From positions 3,348,001-3,412,000 of the forward strand of contig NZ_CP179213.1 of assembly GCF_051201685.1 (NCBI RefSeq): DNA of 64,000 bases, given 5' to 3'. Each line of letters opens with the position of its first letter. The stretch's first letter is position 1. The position numbers were made by a program, and so were the translations under genes. Positions 35,466-45,238 of the stretch are shown piece after piece. This DNA comes from Luminiphilus sp051201685 (GTDB lineage Bacteria; Pseudomonadota; Gammaproteobacteria; Pseudomonadales; Halieaceae). The notes under the pieces were generated by a model that was not told where the DNA came from, searched no databases, and was given only the letters and a program-made list of their open reading frames with translations.

Positions 35466-36330
35466 AGCGCTAGTTTTTCGCTACTACTATCGCTTTATCA
35501 ATGCGAGGGTTTGGCGTGACGCGCCCCCCGGGCGGGATGTGGCAACCAGTACCCTGATACTGCCCATAGACCACCGACCGATCCGAGCACGTATGTACCA
35601 TGGGCGGGAAGACCACCCTATTATTATTTATTTCCATGGTGGTGGTTGGGTTATTGGCGACCTCGACACCCACGATCCTTTTTGCCGCGCTTTAGTTGCC
35701 GCTACCGATTGCACTCTGATGTCGGTCGACTACCGTTTGGCACCGGAATATCCTTTTCCAGCCGCCCACGATGACAGTTTTCACGCCACTCGATGGATCT
35801 TGGACAACCTGAATACTTTGGCACCGAACAACGGAAAAGCGATCATCGCAGGAGACAGTGCAGGCGGTAATTTGGCCGCCTGCACCCTAGCTTCAATGCC
35901 AGAGGAACCGCGACTCGTAGGAAGTATCCTGCTATACCCGGCCACAGAGCACTACCTGCATGGCTTTCCATCTTTTAGTGAGCACGCCCGCTCCAAGCCA
36001 CTGACAGCACCTATCATGCGCTGGTTTGTCGATACTTACATGGGGGATATCACCCCTGCAGACCCGGCCGCAAAGCAGGTATTCCTCAACAGACGCACCG
36101 ATTACCGCGACTTTCCAAGAAGTTTAATTGTCACAGCAGAACGAGACGTACTAAGAGATGATGGCCGACGCCTAGGTATTCGCATGCGTCAGGCTGGGGT
36201 CGACGTGACCTACCACCACTACGATGACGAAGCGCACGGTTTCGCTTGTTCAGAGGGTCCAACCGCCGGCCATCAGCACTTCATCAGCCTCGCCAGCGAT
36301 TGGCTCAAGCCCTTCTCAACTACGCCGTAA
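35440..36330 (+). CDS. Alpha/beta hydrolase, hormone-sensitive-lipase type
   Basis: About 296 residues with the HSL-family oxyanion motif YFHGGGWVIGDLDTHD, the nucleophile elbow GDSAGGNLAA, and late Asp and His in AERDVLRDDGRRL and DDEAHGFA. It should hydrolyse short or medium acyl esters. ATG 35440 lies inside the end of the MBL gene in another frame, a 26-base overlap that suggests cotranscription. Its end overlaps the end of the convergent alcohol dehydrogenase gene by 11 bases. Confidence 0.9.
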   Translation: MKTFLSRLKALVFRYYYRFINARVWRDAPPGRDVATSTLILPIDHRPIRARMYHGREDHPIIIYFHGGGWVIGDLDTHDPFCRALVAATDCTLMSVDYRLAPEYPFPAAHDDSFHATRWILDNLNTLAPNNGKAIIAGDSAGGNLAACTLASMPEEPRLVGSILLYPATEHYLHGFPSFSEHARSKPLTAPIMRWFVDTYMGDITPADPAAKQVFLNRRTDYRDFPRSLIVTAERDVLRDDGRRLGIRMRQAGVDVTYHHYDDEAHGFACSEGPTAGHQHFISLASDWLKPFSTTP

Positions 36331-37507
36331 TTGCTCTCAATACCTGACCAACGTCTGACCCTGTGAGAATTCTTGGTGAGAAATAACCGTCACTCTCTTC
36401 CAGGGCGCGTTCGGTAATTTTTTCGTAATCCGCAACCTTAATGGCGTCAGAATTACCCGGTAGGCCCACGCTCTCACGCAAAGACTCCATAGCATCAATG
36501 GCAGCACCTGCCCCAGAAACCCCCATTAAAGGGGCTAATTCTTCAAGGCTGGTTTTTGCAGAGTCCCCAAAAACCCGCAAAACATGGGGCAGGACCATGG
36601 CGTTGGCAACGCCGTGGGGCAAGTGATAAAAGGCTCCAAGCTGATGAGCTATGGCGTGGACCGCCCCGACGTTCACCTGATTAATCGCTACACCGCCATA
36701 ATAAGCGGCCATCGACATTCCCAGTCGAGCCTCAGAATCACCGGGCTCTGCCATCACTCGCGGGAGCCAGTGGGCCACGCCACGCACACACATACGGGCT
36801 GTTTCTAAACTGGTGCCTCTACTCCAAATACCGATATAAGCCTCAACACCGTGCGTCAGAGCATCTAATCCCGTAGCCGCAGTAATCGCGGGGGGCAGCG
36901 CCAGTAAGAGGTCAGGGTCTAGGGCGACTGCAACCGGTAGAAGTGCCGCGCCGCTGATGACCACCTTGCTCTGATCACCTTCGTGAGTGATGACTGCACC
37001 CATGGTCGCCTCACTGCCGGTTCCCGCTGTAGTGGGAATGGCATAGAGTGGCGCTGCCGTGTCAGGCGCTTTATTGATACCCGCCCAAGACTCGGGCTCA
37101 TCTGTAGAATCAAGGGTCGCCGCAATGATTTTCGCGGCATCCATTGACGATCCACCGCCTACTGCGAGAATGGCGGTGCACGCCTGCTCACGCAGTATCT
37201 GCGCACCCTCACGAACCTGAGTAAAGGTCGGATCCGGCTGCACTCCGTCATACCAGATCAAATCTATTCCAGCATTAATAAGAACCTCGCAGGCTCGACT
37301 AGCAATCCCCAGTTCACGCAAAGGCCGATCAGTAACGATGAGCACGCGCTGATGGCCACTCTCTAAGATGCGCTGGCAAAGATGATTTGCGCTGCCCGAT
37401 CCCACCAAGGCGAAATGGGGCGCTGTGGATTTATTACCGAATAACAACCGTGCCATTGTGAAATTAAACTGCCGTTTGGCGCTGCGCAAAAACATAGGTT
37501 TAGCCAC
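36320..37507 (-). CDS. Iron-containing alcohol dehydrogenase
   Basis: A 395-residue group III alcohol dehydrogenase. Seen motifs are the NAD site GGGSSMDAAKIIA, IPTTAGTGSEAT, and the metal ligands in DALTHGVEAYI and HAIAHQLGAFYHLPHGVANA. It interconverts an alcohol and an aldehyde or ketone with NAD(P). The start is GTG 37507, five bases after a GGAGG site. The family includes many substrates, so specificity is open. The convergent overlap with the esterase gene is 11 bases. Confidence 0.9.
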   Translation of the reverse strand: MAKPMFLRSAKRQFNFTMARLLFGNKSTAPHFALVGSGSANHLCQRILESGHQRVLIVTDRPLRELGIASRACEVLINAGIDLIWYDGVQPDPTFTQVREGAQILREQACTAILAVGGGSSMDAAKIIAATLDSTDEPESWAGINKAPDTAAPLYAIPTTAGTGSEATMGAVITHEGDQSKVVISGAALLPVAVALDPDLLLALPPAITAATGLDALTHGVEAYIGIWSRGTSLETARMCVRGVAHWLPRVMAEPGDSEARLGMSMAAYYGGVAINQVNVGAVHAIAHQLGAFYHLPHGVANAMVLPHVLRVFGDSAKTSLEELAPLMGVSGAGAAIDAMESLRESVGLPGNSDAIKVADYEKITERALEESDGYFSPRILTGSDVGQVLRAITA

Positions 37508-37639
37508 AGATTCCTCCCAAAAATTAAACTTAGGGGGTGCACATTACTCCCCATCATGGCCACATTACTACAGGCAATTTCGGCGATACGTATTTAAATT
37601 CGTGGGGTATGCTTCGTGACACGCAGATTGAGGTCAACC

Positions 37640-38623
37640 ATGCACCGACAGTACATCGATATTGAAAACCCCGACACCTTGTCCCTGAATACCGATACTC
37701 TGGCCCCACCAGACACTGGCGAAATAACCATCGCTACAGACTTTGCAGGGGTCAACCGTGCCGATATTCTGCAACGCTTGGGCCTGTATCCTGTGCCTGA
37801 CGATGCCTCTCCTATTTTGGGGCTTGAAGTCGCCGGCCAAGTTGCCGCCATTGGACCAAATGTTCAAGGGTTCGAAATAGGGGATAACGTTGCTGCGCTG
37901 GTGCAGGGCGGTGGTTACGCCACGCTCGCTAAGGCCCGAGCCGACCACACGTTGAAACTGCCGTCCAATATCGACAGCCGCCAAGGTGCCGCACTGCCCG
38001 AAGCGTTGCTGACAGTCTGGCACAACGTATTTACCCTAGGACGTCTGAAACCACAGGAAACGCTGTTGGTCCATGGTGGCGGCAGTGGCATTGGTACAGT
38101 CGCGATCCAGATGGCAAAGGCGTGGGGATCTCGAGTCGTTGCAACAGCCGGCGGCGCCGAGAAATGTGCTCGTGTTCGCGACCTAGGTGCCGACCTGGTC
38201 TTGGATTATCGCAGCGAAAGTCTCAAAGATGATTTTAAAAATGCGGGCCTTGCTGGCGCCATAGATGTGACCTTGGACATGGCGGGAGGAGATTTCACCG
38301 CGTTGAACCTAGAGCTCGCAGCACCCGATGGCCGCGTTGTTTGCATTGGTGTCATGCGTGGATCAACCGCTGAGATAGAACTGGTTCCGGTGCTGATGAA
38401 GCGTCTCACGTTGACGGGCAGCACCTTGCGAGGGTTGGGCATGACAGGGCGTGCCGCTGGCTTTGCAGCTCTGCAACAGGCGATGATGCCCTTCGTTGCA
38501 ACAGGCCAAATCAAGCCCTGTATCGATACGACATTTCCGCTAGAACAAGCCCTGCCGGCACACACACTCATGCAGTCAGGGGCACACTTTGGTAAAGTTT
38601 TATTGGATTGCCGCTCAACCTAG
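37640..38623 (+). CDS. NAD(P)H quinone oxidoreductase, zinc-independent MDR type
   Basis: About 327 residues from ATG 37640, seven bases after a GAGG site. It belongs to the medium-chain dehydrogenase/reductase quinone oxidoreductase group (Qor/PIG3): FAGVNRADILQRLGLYP, GLEVAGQVAAIGPNV, and the NADPH loop VHGGGSGIGTVAIQMAK. The structural-zinc cysteines of alcohol dehydrogenases are absent. It probably reduces quinones or enones with NADPH. It diverges from the iron alcohol dehydrogenase gene. Confidence 0.88.
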   Translation: MHRQYIDIENPDTLSLNTDTLAPPDTGEITIATDFAGVNRADILQRLGLYPVPDDASPILGLEVAGQVAAIGPNVQGFEIGDNVAALVQGGGYATLAKARADHTLKLPSNIDSRQGAALPEALLTVWHNVFTLGRLKPQETLLVHGGGSGIGTVAIQMAKAWGSRVVATAGGAEKCARVRDLGADLVLDYRSESLKDDFKNAGLAGAIDVTLDMAGGDFTALNLELAAPDGRVVCIGVMRGSTAEIELVPVLMKRLTLTGSTLRGLGMTGRAAGFAALQQAMMPFVATGQIKPCIDTTFPLEQALPAHTLMQSGAHFGKVLLDCRST

Positions 38624-38643
38624 ATCTCGAGGCTAAAATCTCA

Positions 38644-41526
38644 ATGGGAAATACAAGCGTGAAGTTGCTGTTAGTGCTCGTAACGCTGACGCTAGCCGGT
38701 TGCCGCTTAGAAATCATCGTTCCAGAAGGCGGGCAGGTTACCTCTGCTTCCGGGAACTATAACTGTGACGAAGCATCAACTTGCCGAGCAGATATTACAG
38801 ATGGCAATTTTGAAGACACTTTTACGGCACTTCCCAACGCTGGCTATCGTTTTGTGGGCTGGTCAAAAACTCAGAGCAACGTTTGTGAAGGCTTGGATGG
38901 GGGCTGCAAACTTAGTCTTCGTGCCCTGCCTATTTCATTGCGAAACCGTATCTTAAGCTCTAGTTCAGTTGGCCGATTGGTGCCTATTTTCGAGGCAACA
39001 GATGCTCCGCAAGAAGTTATTGTTTCGGGGGGGCTCAACGTCTTAGAAGTTGCAATCATTGATACGGATACCAATAACCCAGAAAACTCCTTTGCCTCAA
39101 ACAATTCCATTGAACTTGCCCAAGTTCTTCCAAACCCCGGTACCGCAGGTGGCTACATGAACTTGCCTGGAGAAGGCTCTGGGGGACAGACGCAGGACTC
39201 GGGGGACTCGGACGACTTTTTTGAAGTAAAGGCTGAAGCCGGCGATGTCGTAACACTCTTTGCCTCTGACTACGTTGACTCTGACCTTGATTTGTACCTG
39301 TATGACGTTGACGGCGCCGTTGTCACTGACAGCCTTGGCACAGGAGAAATTGAAGAGCTCACCATACCCGAGACGGGAACTTGGTATATCAATGCTTCGG
39401 TTTTCAGCGGCGCCGCTAATTATGTCCTCACGATAGGTCGAGGTAACGGTAGCTCGTCTAGCAAACCCTTAGCAGTACCTGGTCAGGTTTTGGTGACTTG
39501 GGGCGGCGAGGGTATCCTTAAAAGCAACATCGTTGATGAGCAGCGCCACGCGCTAGCGCACAAGTTCTCGCTAACAGAAGCCGGGGGTGGTTTAGCCCGA
39601 GCCCGACGCTTCGATGCACAACCCGGTACTGTCGCTGCCCTTGGCATTGATGACAGTCCCAGATTACTTAAAAGGCAAGCTGAATTAAGCAACGATCCCC
39701 AGCGGCTCGCTCAGTGGCAGACGAAGATTCTAGCCAAACGCCTTCATAAAGAACCCAGAATTGCTGTAGCTGAGCCCAACTGGAAAGTGAGGACTCAAGC
39801 CAAAACTAATGACAGCTTCATCCGCTTTATGTGGCACCTCGATCAAATTGGAGTGCCTGCCGCGTGGGACACCACAACAGGGGATCCGGGGATAGCTGTT
39901 GCAGTTGTTGACACCGGTATTATTGCTGAGCACCCAGACATTCAGGGTCAGCTTGTGGATGGATATGATTTTATATCTGATCCCGAGAGTGCTGGTGATG
40001 GCGACGGTATAGACCCCGACCCAACAGATACTGGCGATGGCAGTAACGCACTTAGGTCAGGTGACTTCCACGGTCTGCACGTCGCAGGAACTATTGGCGC
40101 GGTGGGAAATAACAATCAGGGCATCGCCGGGGTCGCCTACTCGTCACGTGTGATGCCATTGCGCGCACTGGGTGCTGATGGTTCAGGCTCTACTTATGAC
40201 ATTCTACAAGCGGTGCGCTACGCTGCAGGCCTGAGCAATGATGCGAATATTTCACCTAGCACCCCTGCCGCAGTTATCAACCTCAGTATTGGAGGTTCAA
40301 GTTTCAGCCAAACAGCCCAGAACCTTTATACAACCGTTGCCAATACGGGAGTTTTAATCGCCGCAGCCAGTGGTAATGACGGCAGTGACAGTGTCGATTA
40401 TCCGGGGGGCTACGAAGGTATCTTTGCCGTGGGCGCCACTGATGCTCTCAACAATGTTAGTGATTACTCCAATCGTGGTACGGCACTGGATCTCGTCGCT
40501 CCGGGAGGCCGAATGGAAGCTGACGCTAATGGTGATGGCCAGCCCGATGGAGTGATTAGTACCTACGTGTCAGATGGATCCCCCGAATACGCTTTTCTCG
40601 AGGGCACCAGTATGGCAACACCTCATGTAGCGGGCGTCTTCGCATTGATGAAATCGGTAAATGCCGATCTCGACGCATCAGCCGTGGATGATTTACTACA
40701 GCTGGGCCTGCTAACCGATGATCTGGGCGAAACCGGTCGCGACGACACCTATGGTTGGGGCCTCATCAATGCTCGTAAAGCGGTAACCGCCGCGATTTCC
40801 TATGCGGGCGGGGAAATCGATATCCCACCTCGATTAGGCGTTTCCACCAGTATTTTAAATTTTGGTAGCACACTTACCACCGCCAATTTGATTATTTCGA
40901 ATCAAGGCGGGGGCGAACTGTCTATCCTCAGCGTTGAAAACAACGCCAAGTGGTTAACGATTACCCAGGCAAATGCCAATGACAGTAAACTTGGAACCTG
41001 GCGATTTAGTGTTGATCGACAGAGCTTGGACGAAGGAACCTACCGAACTGACGTCATCTTTGAATCAACGGCAGGAAATAAGTCAGTGTCGGTAGAAACC
41101 CGGGTGAGTAACAGTGGCACAGGAGATATCGGGGTCGTTTACGTGCTGTTCGTTAACTCAGAAACTCAGGAGATTTGGCAAGGCACCACAGCAGCGGCAA
41201 GCGACCTAAGCTATGTCGACGATGAATATGCCATCACAACAAACTATTTATTGGGGCCTGATGCAAAAGAGGTTGACCGGCTTCCTGTAGGCGTCTACGA
41301 AATCTGGGCCGGAACGGATAACGATAACGATCTCTTAATCTGCGATGCCGGCGAGACCTGCGGCGCTTGGCCCAGTATTGACTCCCCAGCAATTATCACC
41401 ATCTCAGAAAATCGTAATGACATTTTTTTCTCCAGCAATTACCAGATCAGCCTGCCGAGTATCAGTCACGCCAGCTTGAAGCCAATGACAGATGATCGTC
41501 TTATCAAACCTAGGAAACCCCGATAA
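38644..41526 (+). CDS. S8 subtilisin-like serine protease, lipoprotein
   Basis: About 960 residues from ATG 38644. The N-terminus is a lipoprotein signal with lipobox LAGC. Next comes a Cys-containing segment of repeat-like type (about 30-100, with GYRFVGWSK), then a pre-peptidase (PPC-like) beta domain at about 195-280 (DSDLDLYLYDVDG, WYINASVFSGAANYVLTIG). The peptidase S8 domain spans about 390-710 with the triad D423 (AVVDTG), H476 (FHGLHVAGT) and S656 (GTSMATPHVAG). The last 240 residues form Ig-like beta segments. It is probably held at the outer membrane facing outward or the periplasm. It overlaps the MltF-like gene by one base (TAATG), so both are likely made together. Confidence 0.9.
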   Translation: MGNTSVKLLLVLVTLTLAGCRLEIIVPEGGQVTSASGNYNCDEASTCRADITDGNFEDTFTALPNAGYRFVGWSKTQSNVCEGLDGGCKLSLRALPISLRNRILSSSSVGRLVPIFEATDAPQEVIVSGGLNVLEVAIIDTDTNNPENSFASNNSIELAQVLPNPGTAGGYMNLPGEGSGGQTQDSGDSDDFFEVKAEAGDVVTLFASDYVDSDLDLYLYDVDGAVVTDSLGTGEIEELTIPETGTWYINASVFSGAANYVLTIGRGNGSSSSKPLAVPGQVLVTWGGEGILKSNIVDEQRHALAHKFSLTEAGGGLARARRFDAQPGTVAALGIDDSPRLLKRQAELSNDPQRLAQWQTKILAKRLHKEPRIAVAEPNWKVRTQAKTNDSFIRFMWHLDQIGVPAAWDTTTGDPGIAVAVVDTGIIAEHPDIQGQLVDGYDFISDPESAGDGDGIDPDPTDTGDGSNALRSGDFHGLHVAGTIGAVGNNNQGIAGVAYSSRVMPLRALGADGSGSTYDILQAVRYAAGLSNDANISPSTPAAVINLSIGGSSFSQTAQNLYTTVANTGVLIAAASGNDGSDSVDYPGGYEGIFAVGATDALNNVSDYSNRGTALDLVAPGGRMEADANGDGQPDGVISTYVSDGSPEYAFLEGTSMATPHVAGVFALMKSVNADLDASAVDDLLQLGLLTDDLGETGRDDTYGWGLINARKAVTAAISYAGGEIDIPPRLGVSTSILNFGSTLTTANLIISNQGGGELSILSVENNAKWLTITQANANDSKLGTWRFSVDRQSLDEGTYRTDVIFESTAGNKSVSVETRVSNSGTGDIGVVYVLFVNSETQEIWQGTTAAASDLSYVDDEYAITTNYLLGPDAKEVDRLPVGVYEIWAGTDNDNDLLICDAGETCGAWPSIDSPAIITISENRNDIFFSSNYQISLPSISHASLKPMTDDRLIKPRKPR

Positions 41527-42989
41527 TGCTTAGGCCCTTTATTGCTTTTACCGCCCTATTTTACCTGATGCTCGGAGTATCGATTCAGGCCCACAGTAAC
41601 GACCTCAAAAACCCAACCGCCCTAGTCGATAATGCCCCGTATACCGGGGACCTTCAGGGCATGGTGAAACGGCGAATAGTCCGTGTGTTAACCGTTTACG
41701 GGCCCGGACGGTATTACCTAGACAATGGTGCTAAAGGGGTCACTGCGGAATATGCGAATCGCCTTGAAAAAGTTATCAATGAGAGCTTTGATACCGGACA
41801 CCTGAAGGTGGCGGTATTTGTATTGCCCGTGGCCAGAGATGAACTTTTCCTCGCCCTGGAGCAGGGGCGGGGAGATATTATTATCGCGGGGACCACCGTT
41901 ACACCGGCCCGCGAGCAACAAGCCGCGTTCACCATGCCCTCCAGCAAACCCCTGAAAGAAATTTTAGTCACAGGCCCCAGTGCTCCACCCATTAATTCAA
42001 TAGATGATCTGTCCGGCAAAAGTGTTTACCTCAGGGCCTCGTCGAGCTATAGCGACAGTATTGCAACACTCAATGAGCGTTTCACCCGAGAAGGTAAAGC
42101 CCCAGTCTCCTTAGAACCCATGTCAGAATTACTTGAGGACGAAGACCTGATTGAAATGGTCGACGCCGGTCTACTGCCCTGGACTATTGTCGATGACTAT
42201 AAGCCTACGCAATGGTCAGGGGTGTTCACTAATCTCAACATTCGCAATGATATTGTTTTTAGAGCGGGTAGCCGTCACGCTTGGGCTGTTCGTCAAGATA
42301 ACCCCGAACTTAAAAAATTCCTTAATAATTTCCTTAAAGATAATAAAGAAGGCACTTTGTTTGGGAATATTTTGAAGAACCGTTACGTCCGAGATTTTAA
42401 TTGGGCAGCCAACACCAACGCCGAAAGTGAGCTGCAGCGATATCGCGATCTCGAAGCACTGTTTCGCCGCCACGGTGTGAGCTACGGTATCGACCCAGCG
42501 CTGCTGGCCGCTCAGGGATTTCAAGAATCGCGTCTGGATCAAAACGTGCGCAGCGGTGCCGGTGCGGTTGGTGTCATGCAATTATTGCCCAGCACTGCCG
42601 CTGATAAGAATGTGGGGATACCCGATATTCATGAAGTCGACCCGAATATTGAAGCAGGCGCCAAGTACCTCGCTTTTCTGAAGCGTCGCTATTTTAGCGA
42701 TCCCAATATGGATCCATTAAACGGCGCTTTACTGGCTCTTGCGGCCTACAACGCAGGGCCGGCCAAAGTGCGCCGTCTTCAAGAGACCGCGCGCACTCGA
42801 GGCTACGACCCCTACCGATGGTTTGACAACGTCGAGGTCATAGCCGCAGAGAAAATTGGCCGAGAGACGGTTCAGTACGTGGCCAATATCTTTAAATATT
42901 ACCTGAGCTATCAGATGATCAATCGAGAGAGCGCTCGCCGTGAAGCCGCGCGTCATGCCGCCGGGGCGCCCGCTCACGAGCAAGATTAA
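41526..42989 (+). CDS. MltF-like lytic transglycosylase with solute-binding N-domain
   Basis: A 487-residue exported protein with a signal peptide (about 1-23), an N-terminal solute-binding-protein-3-like domain (about 50-290) and a C-terminal SLT lytic transglycosylase domain (about 310-450). The catalytic Glu is in GFQESRLD (E334), followed by GAVGVMQLLPSTA and ALAAYNAGPAKVRRL, as in MltF. It cleaves peptidoglycan, and the N-domain may bind a cell-wall fragment that tunes activity. Its start codon shares a base with the stop of the protease gene. Confidence 0.9.
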   Translation: MLRPFIAFTALFYLMLGVSIQAHSNDLKNPTALVDNAPYTGDLQGMVKRRIVRVLTVYGPGRYYLDNGAKGVTAEYANRLEKVINESFDTGHLKVAVFVLPVARDELFLALEQGRGDIIIAGTTVTPAREQQAAFTMPSSKPLKEILVTGPSAPPINSIDDLSGKSVYLRASSSYSDSIATLNERFTREGKAPVSLEPMSELLEDEDLIEMVDAGLLPWTIVDDYKPTQWSGVFTNLNIRNDIVFRAGSRHAWAVRQDNPELKKFLNNFLKDNKEGTLFGNILKNRYVRDFNWAANTNAESELQRYRDLEALFRRHGVSYGIDPALLAAQGFQESRLDQNVRSGAGAVGVMQLLPSTAADKNVGIPDIHEVDPNIEAGAKYLAFLKRRYFSDPNMDPLNGALLALAAYNAGPAKVRRLQETARTRGYDPYRWFDNVEVIAAEKIGRETVQYVANIFKYYLSYQMINRESARREAARHAAGAPAHEQD

Positions 42990-42991
42990 AA

Positions 42992-43828
42992 TTAAAAGGC
43001 AAACGTTAAGGCCGCGGTTACACCTTGAAAAGACATATCAAAACGACGGGATCCCAATCTTAGCGGTTCTTCCACGTCGATCTCTACCAACTGATAACCC
43101 AAAGATAAGCCCAGTGTGTCGCTGATTTGATATTGGCCACGCAGATGCGCGTACTTGAAGCTACCATCGTATTCGTCGATGCTCAGCGATAGCCAGCCCA
43201 AAGTAGCTTGTGTCGACCACTTCTCATTAAAGGCATAAAACCCAGTAAGGCGTAGGTTGGGTAAGGGTACAACAAGAGAACCTTTGGCGGTTTCACCCGA
43301 GCCTTGTGCCGCATTATCGCCACCATTGATCACTCCCTGACCCCGAATGACCAGCTCCGTATCCACAGCGTGCAAGCCACCGCCAACGGCGAGCTCAAAA
43401 TTATTAGTGCGCTTAACGGTATACATGGCATCAATAATTAAAGTATCGATTTTCCAGTCAATACCTACGTCGACACCTGCTGAAAAATTCTGACCCTCCC
43501 AAACAATGTCTTCTTTCAATAGCTGCCCCGATCTGCCGTCCGAGTAACGGTATATCGATGCTGAAATTTTCCAACGATTGGATACATGGCGGTGGTAATC
43601 AAACATCCAACTGGTGTATTCACGATTAACACCCAAATCATCCAATTTTATTGTGGCCGAGCCAGTATCACCGCGGCGACTCTCTACGGTTAATTCACCG
43701 TCCTGCCAAAAGCCTCCAGCATAGAGAAAGTTTTTGGTTTGAAGATAACTGTGGGCCTCTGTGGCGAAGGCGGCTGGGGGGCCAAGGCAAAGCATTGTGG
43801 CGATTGCTGCAACCACCTTTTGGTTCAT
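42992..43828 (-). CDS. Outer-membrane beta-barrel protein, unknown function
   Basis: About 278 residues with a signal peptide (MNQKVVAAIATML to an AFA cleavage site). The rest shows repeating amphipathic strands with aromatic girdles and ends in Phe, the usual signal for barrel assembly. I do not recognise a named family. A start at 43840 is in frame; 43828 is preferred because a GAGTGG lies just upstream. It is convergent with the MltF gene, and the RNase J-like gene ends 44 bases upstream on the same strand. Confidence 0.7.
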   Translation of the reverse strand: MNQKVVAAIATMLCLGPPAAFATEAHSYLQTKNFLYAGGFWQDGELTVESRRGDTGSATIKLDDLGVNREYTSWMFDYHRHVSNRWKISASIYRYSDGRSGQLLKEDIVWEGQNFSAGVDVGIDWKIDTLIIDAMYTVKRTNNFELAVGGGLHAVDTELVIRGQGVINGGDNAAQGSGETAKGSLVVPLPNLRLTGFYAFNEKWSTQATLGWLSLSIDEYDGSFKYAHLRGQYQISDTLGLSLGYQLVEIDVEEPLRLGSRRFDMSFQGVTAALTFAF

Positions 43829-43871
43829 AAAACCACTCATCAGCGAGAATACTCAAGGACATCTTTGCAGC

Positions 43872-45236
43872 TCATGCAGAAATCAGTCGGTGGTCATTTT
43901 CTAGCCACTCGAGCCGCCCTGTCTCCGCCCACTGCCGCTTCACACCGGGAACAGGTGCAAGATGAAATAGATCGCCATTGCGCCCGGTCAATGCGGCAGC
44001 CGCTCCATTCGCCTTTGCTAAATTGGCATTAGCGGTCATATGTTCTGCCTCACCATGAACAGGTATCACTAAGTCAGGGCGGAGACTTTGATATAAATCT
44101 ATGAGCTCATCCTGGCAGGGGTGACCCGATGCATGCAGGGTACGTTGGCTGTTGTCCCCATGAATAACGGCGATATTGCGAGCCCTTAAATTCTCTACCA
44201 AGCGAGCGACTGCAACTTCATTGCCCGGAATTGTTTTAGCGCTAAAAATAACCGTATCACCCTCACCTAGAGACAAGTGTGGATGGGTATCCATGGCCAA
44301 TTTATGTAGCGCTGCACCCACTTCGCCTTGACTCCCGGTCGCAAGGGCAAGCACCTCATATTCCGGAAGATACTCAAGGTGTTCGTGGGAAATAGGCTTA
44401 AAATCTGGGTGTAAATAGTCGTTAGCCAATGCACACCGGTACATATTTTCAAGGGATCGCCCCAGCAAACCCGCTCGACGACCGGTTGCATGGGCAATGC
44501 GCAACACCGACTGCAATCGGGCCACGTTGCTGGCGAAACAAGCCACGACAACCTTGCCAGTTAATGGCGCCAAGGTCTGCAGCAAGCCATCCGCCACATC
44601 ACCTTCACTGGGCGATCGTCCCACTTTTAAGGCATTGGTTGAATCACAAATGACGGCGTTGAGACCTTCAAATTCCTTTCCCGCCCAGTCAGCAACCTGC
44701 CAGCTAGGGCCCACAACGGGGCGTTTATCGACCTTCCAATCGGCTGTATGCAACACACTGCAACCCGCAGTCCGTATCAACAGCGCACAGGTCTCTGGCG
44801 TCGAATGTGTAATAGGCAACCACTGAACATCAAAGGCGCCAATCTGAAGTCGATCGCTGGGCCGGACTTCAATCAGTGGAGCGGGCAAGACACTGCCACG
44901 CCAGCCACTTTTTTTACGCAACACCGACGCCGTGAAAGGTGTCGTGTACACCGGGCAATCAAGCATTGGCCATAGGTACGGAACCGCACCAAGATGGTCC
45001 TCATGGGCATGGGTAATAATCAACCCATCGATAAGATGCTTGCGCGCGGCTATAAACGCGGGGTCTGGCATCTGGATTTTAGGCCGCCCAGACGTGCTGC
45101 CCAAATCATGCTCAAAGGTGATCCCGCAATCTACCAGTAACCAACGTCCATTATGGCCGTATAAGTTAAGGTTCATTCCGATCTCACCGGTGCCACCGAG
45201 GGGTAGAAACCAGGTTGCGTTGTCTGGAGGGGTCAT
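43872..45236 (-). CDS. RNase J-like MBL-fold protein
   Basis: A 454-residue protein with the RNase J features: LGGTGEIGMNLNLY at the start, the metal motif HAHEDH (76-81), HTADWKVD, and near the C-terminus SGHPCQDELIDLYQ with IPVHGEAEHM. RNase J enzymes are metal-dependent 5' exo- and endoribonucleases. This one lacks the extra C-terminal domain of the 550-residue Bacillus type. Gammaproteobacteria normally rely on RNase E, so a ribonuclease role should not be assumed; a related hydrolase is possible. It starts two bases after the DUF481 gene ends, so the two genes are cotranscribed. Confidence 0.8.
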   Translation of the reverse strand: MTPPDNATWFLPLGGTGEIGMNLNLYGHNGRWLLVDCGITFEHDLGSTSGRPKIQMPDPAFIAARKHLIDGLIITHAHEDHLGAVPYLWPMLDCPVYTTPFTASVLRKKSGWRGSVLPAPLIEVRPSDRLQIGAFDVQWLPITHSTPETCALLIRTAGCSVLHTADWKVDKRPVVGPSWQVADWAGKEFEGLNAVICDSTNALKVGRSPSEGDVADGLLQTLAPLTGKVVVACFASNVARLQSVLRIAHATGRRAGLLGRSLENMYRCALANDYLHPDFKPISHEHLEYLPEYEVLALATGSQGEVGAALHKLAMDTHPHLSLGEGDTVIFSAKTIPGNEVAVARLVENLRARNIAVIHGDNSQRTLHASGHPCQDELIDLYQSLRPDLVIPVHGEAEHMTANANLAKANGAAAALTGRNGDLFHLAPVPGVKRQWAETGRLEWLENDHRLISA

Positions 45237-45238
45237 TG

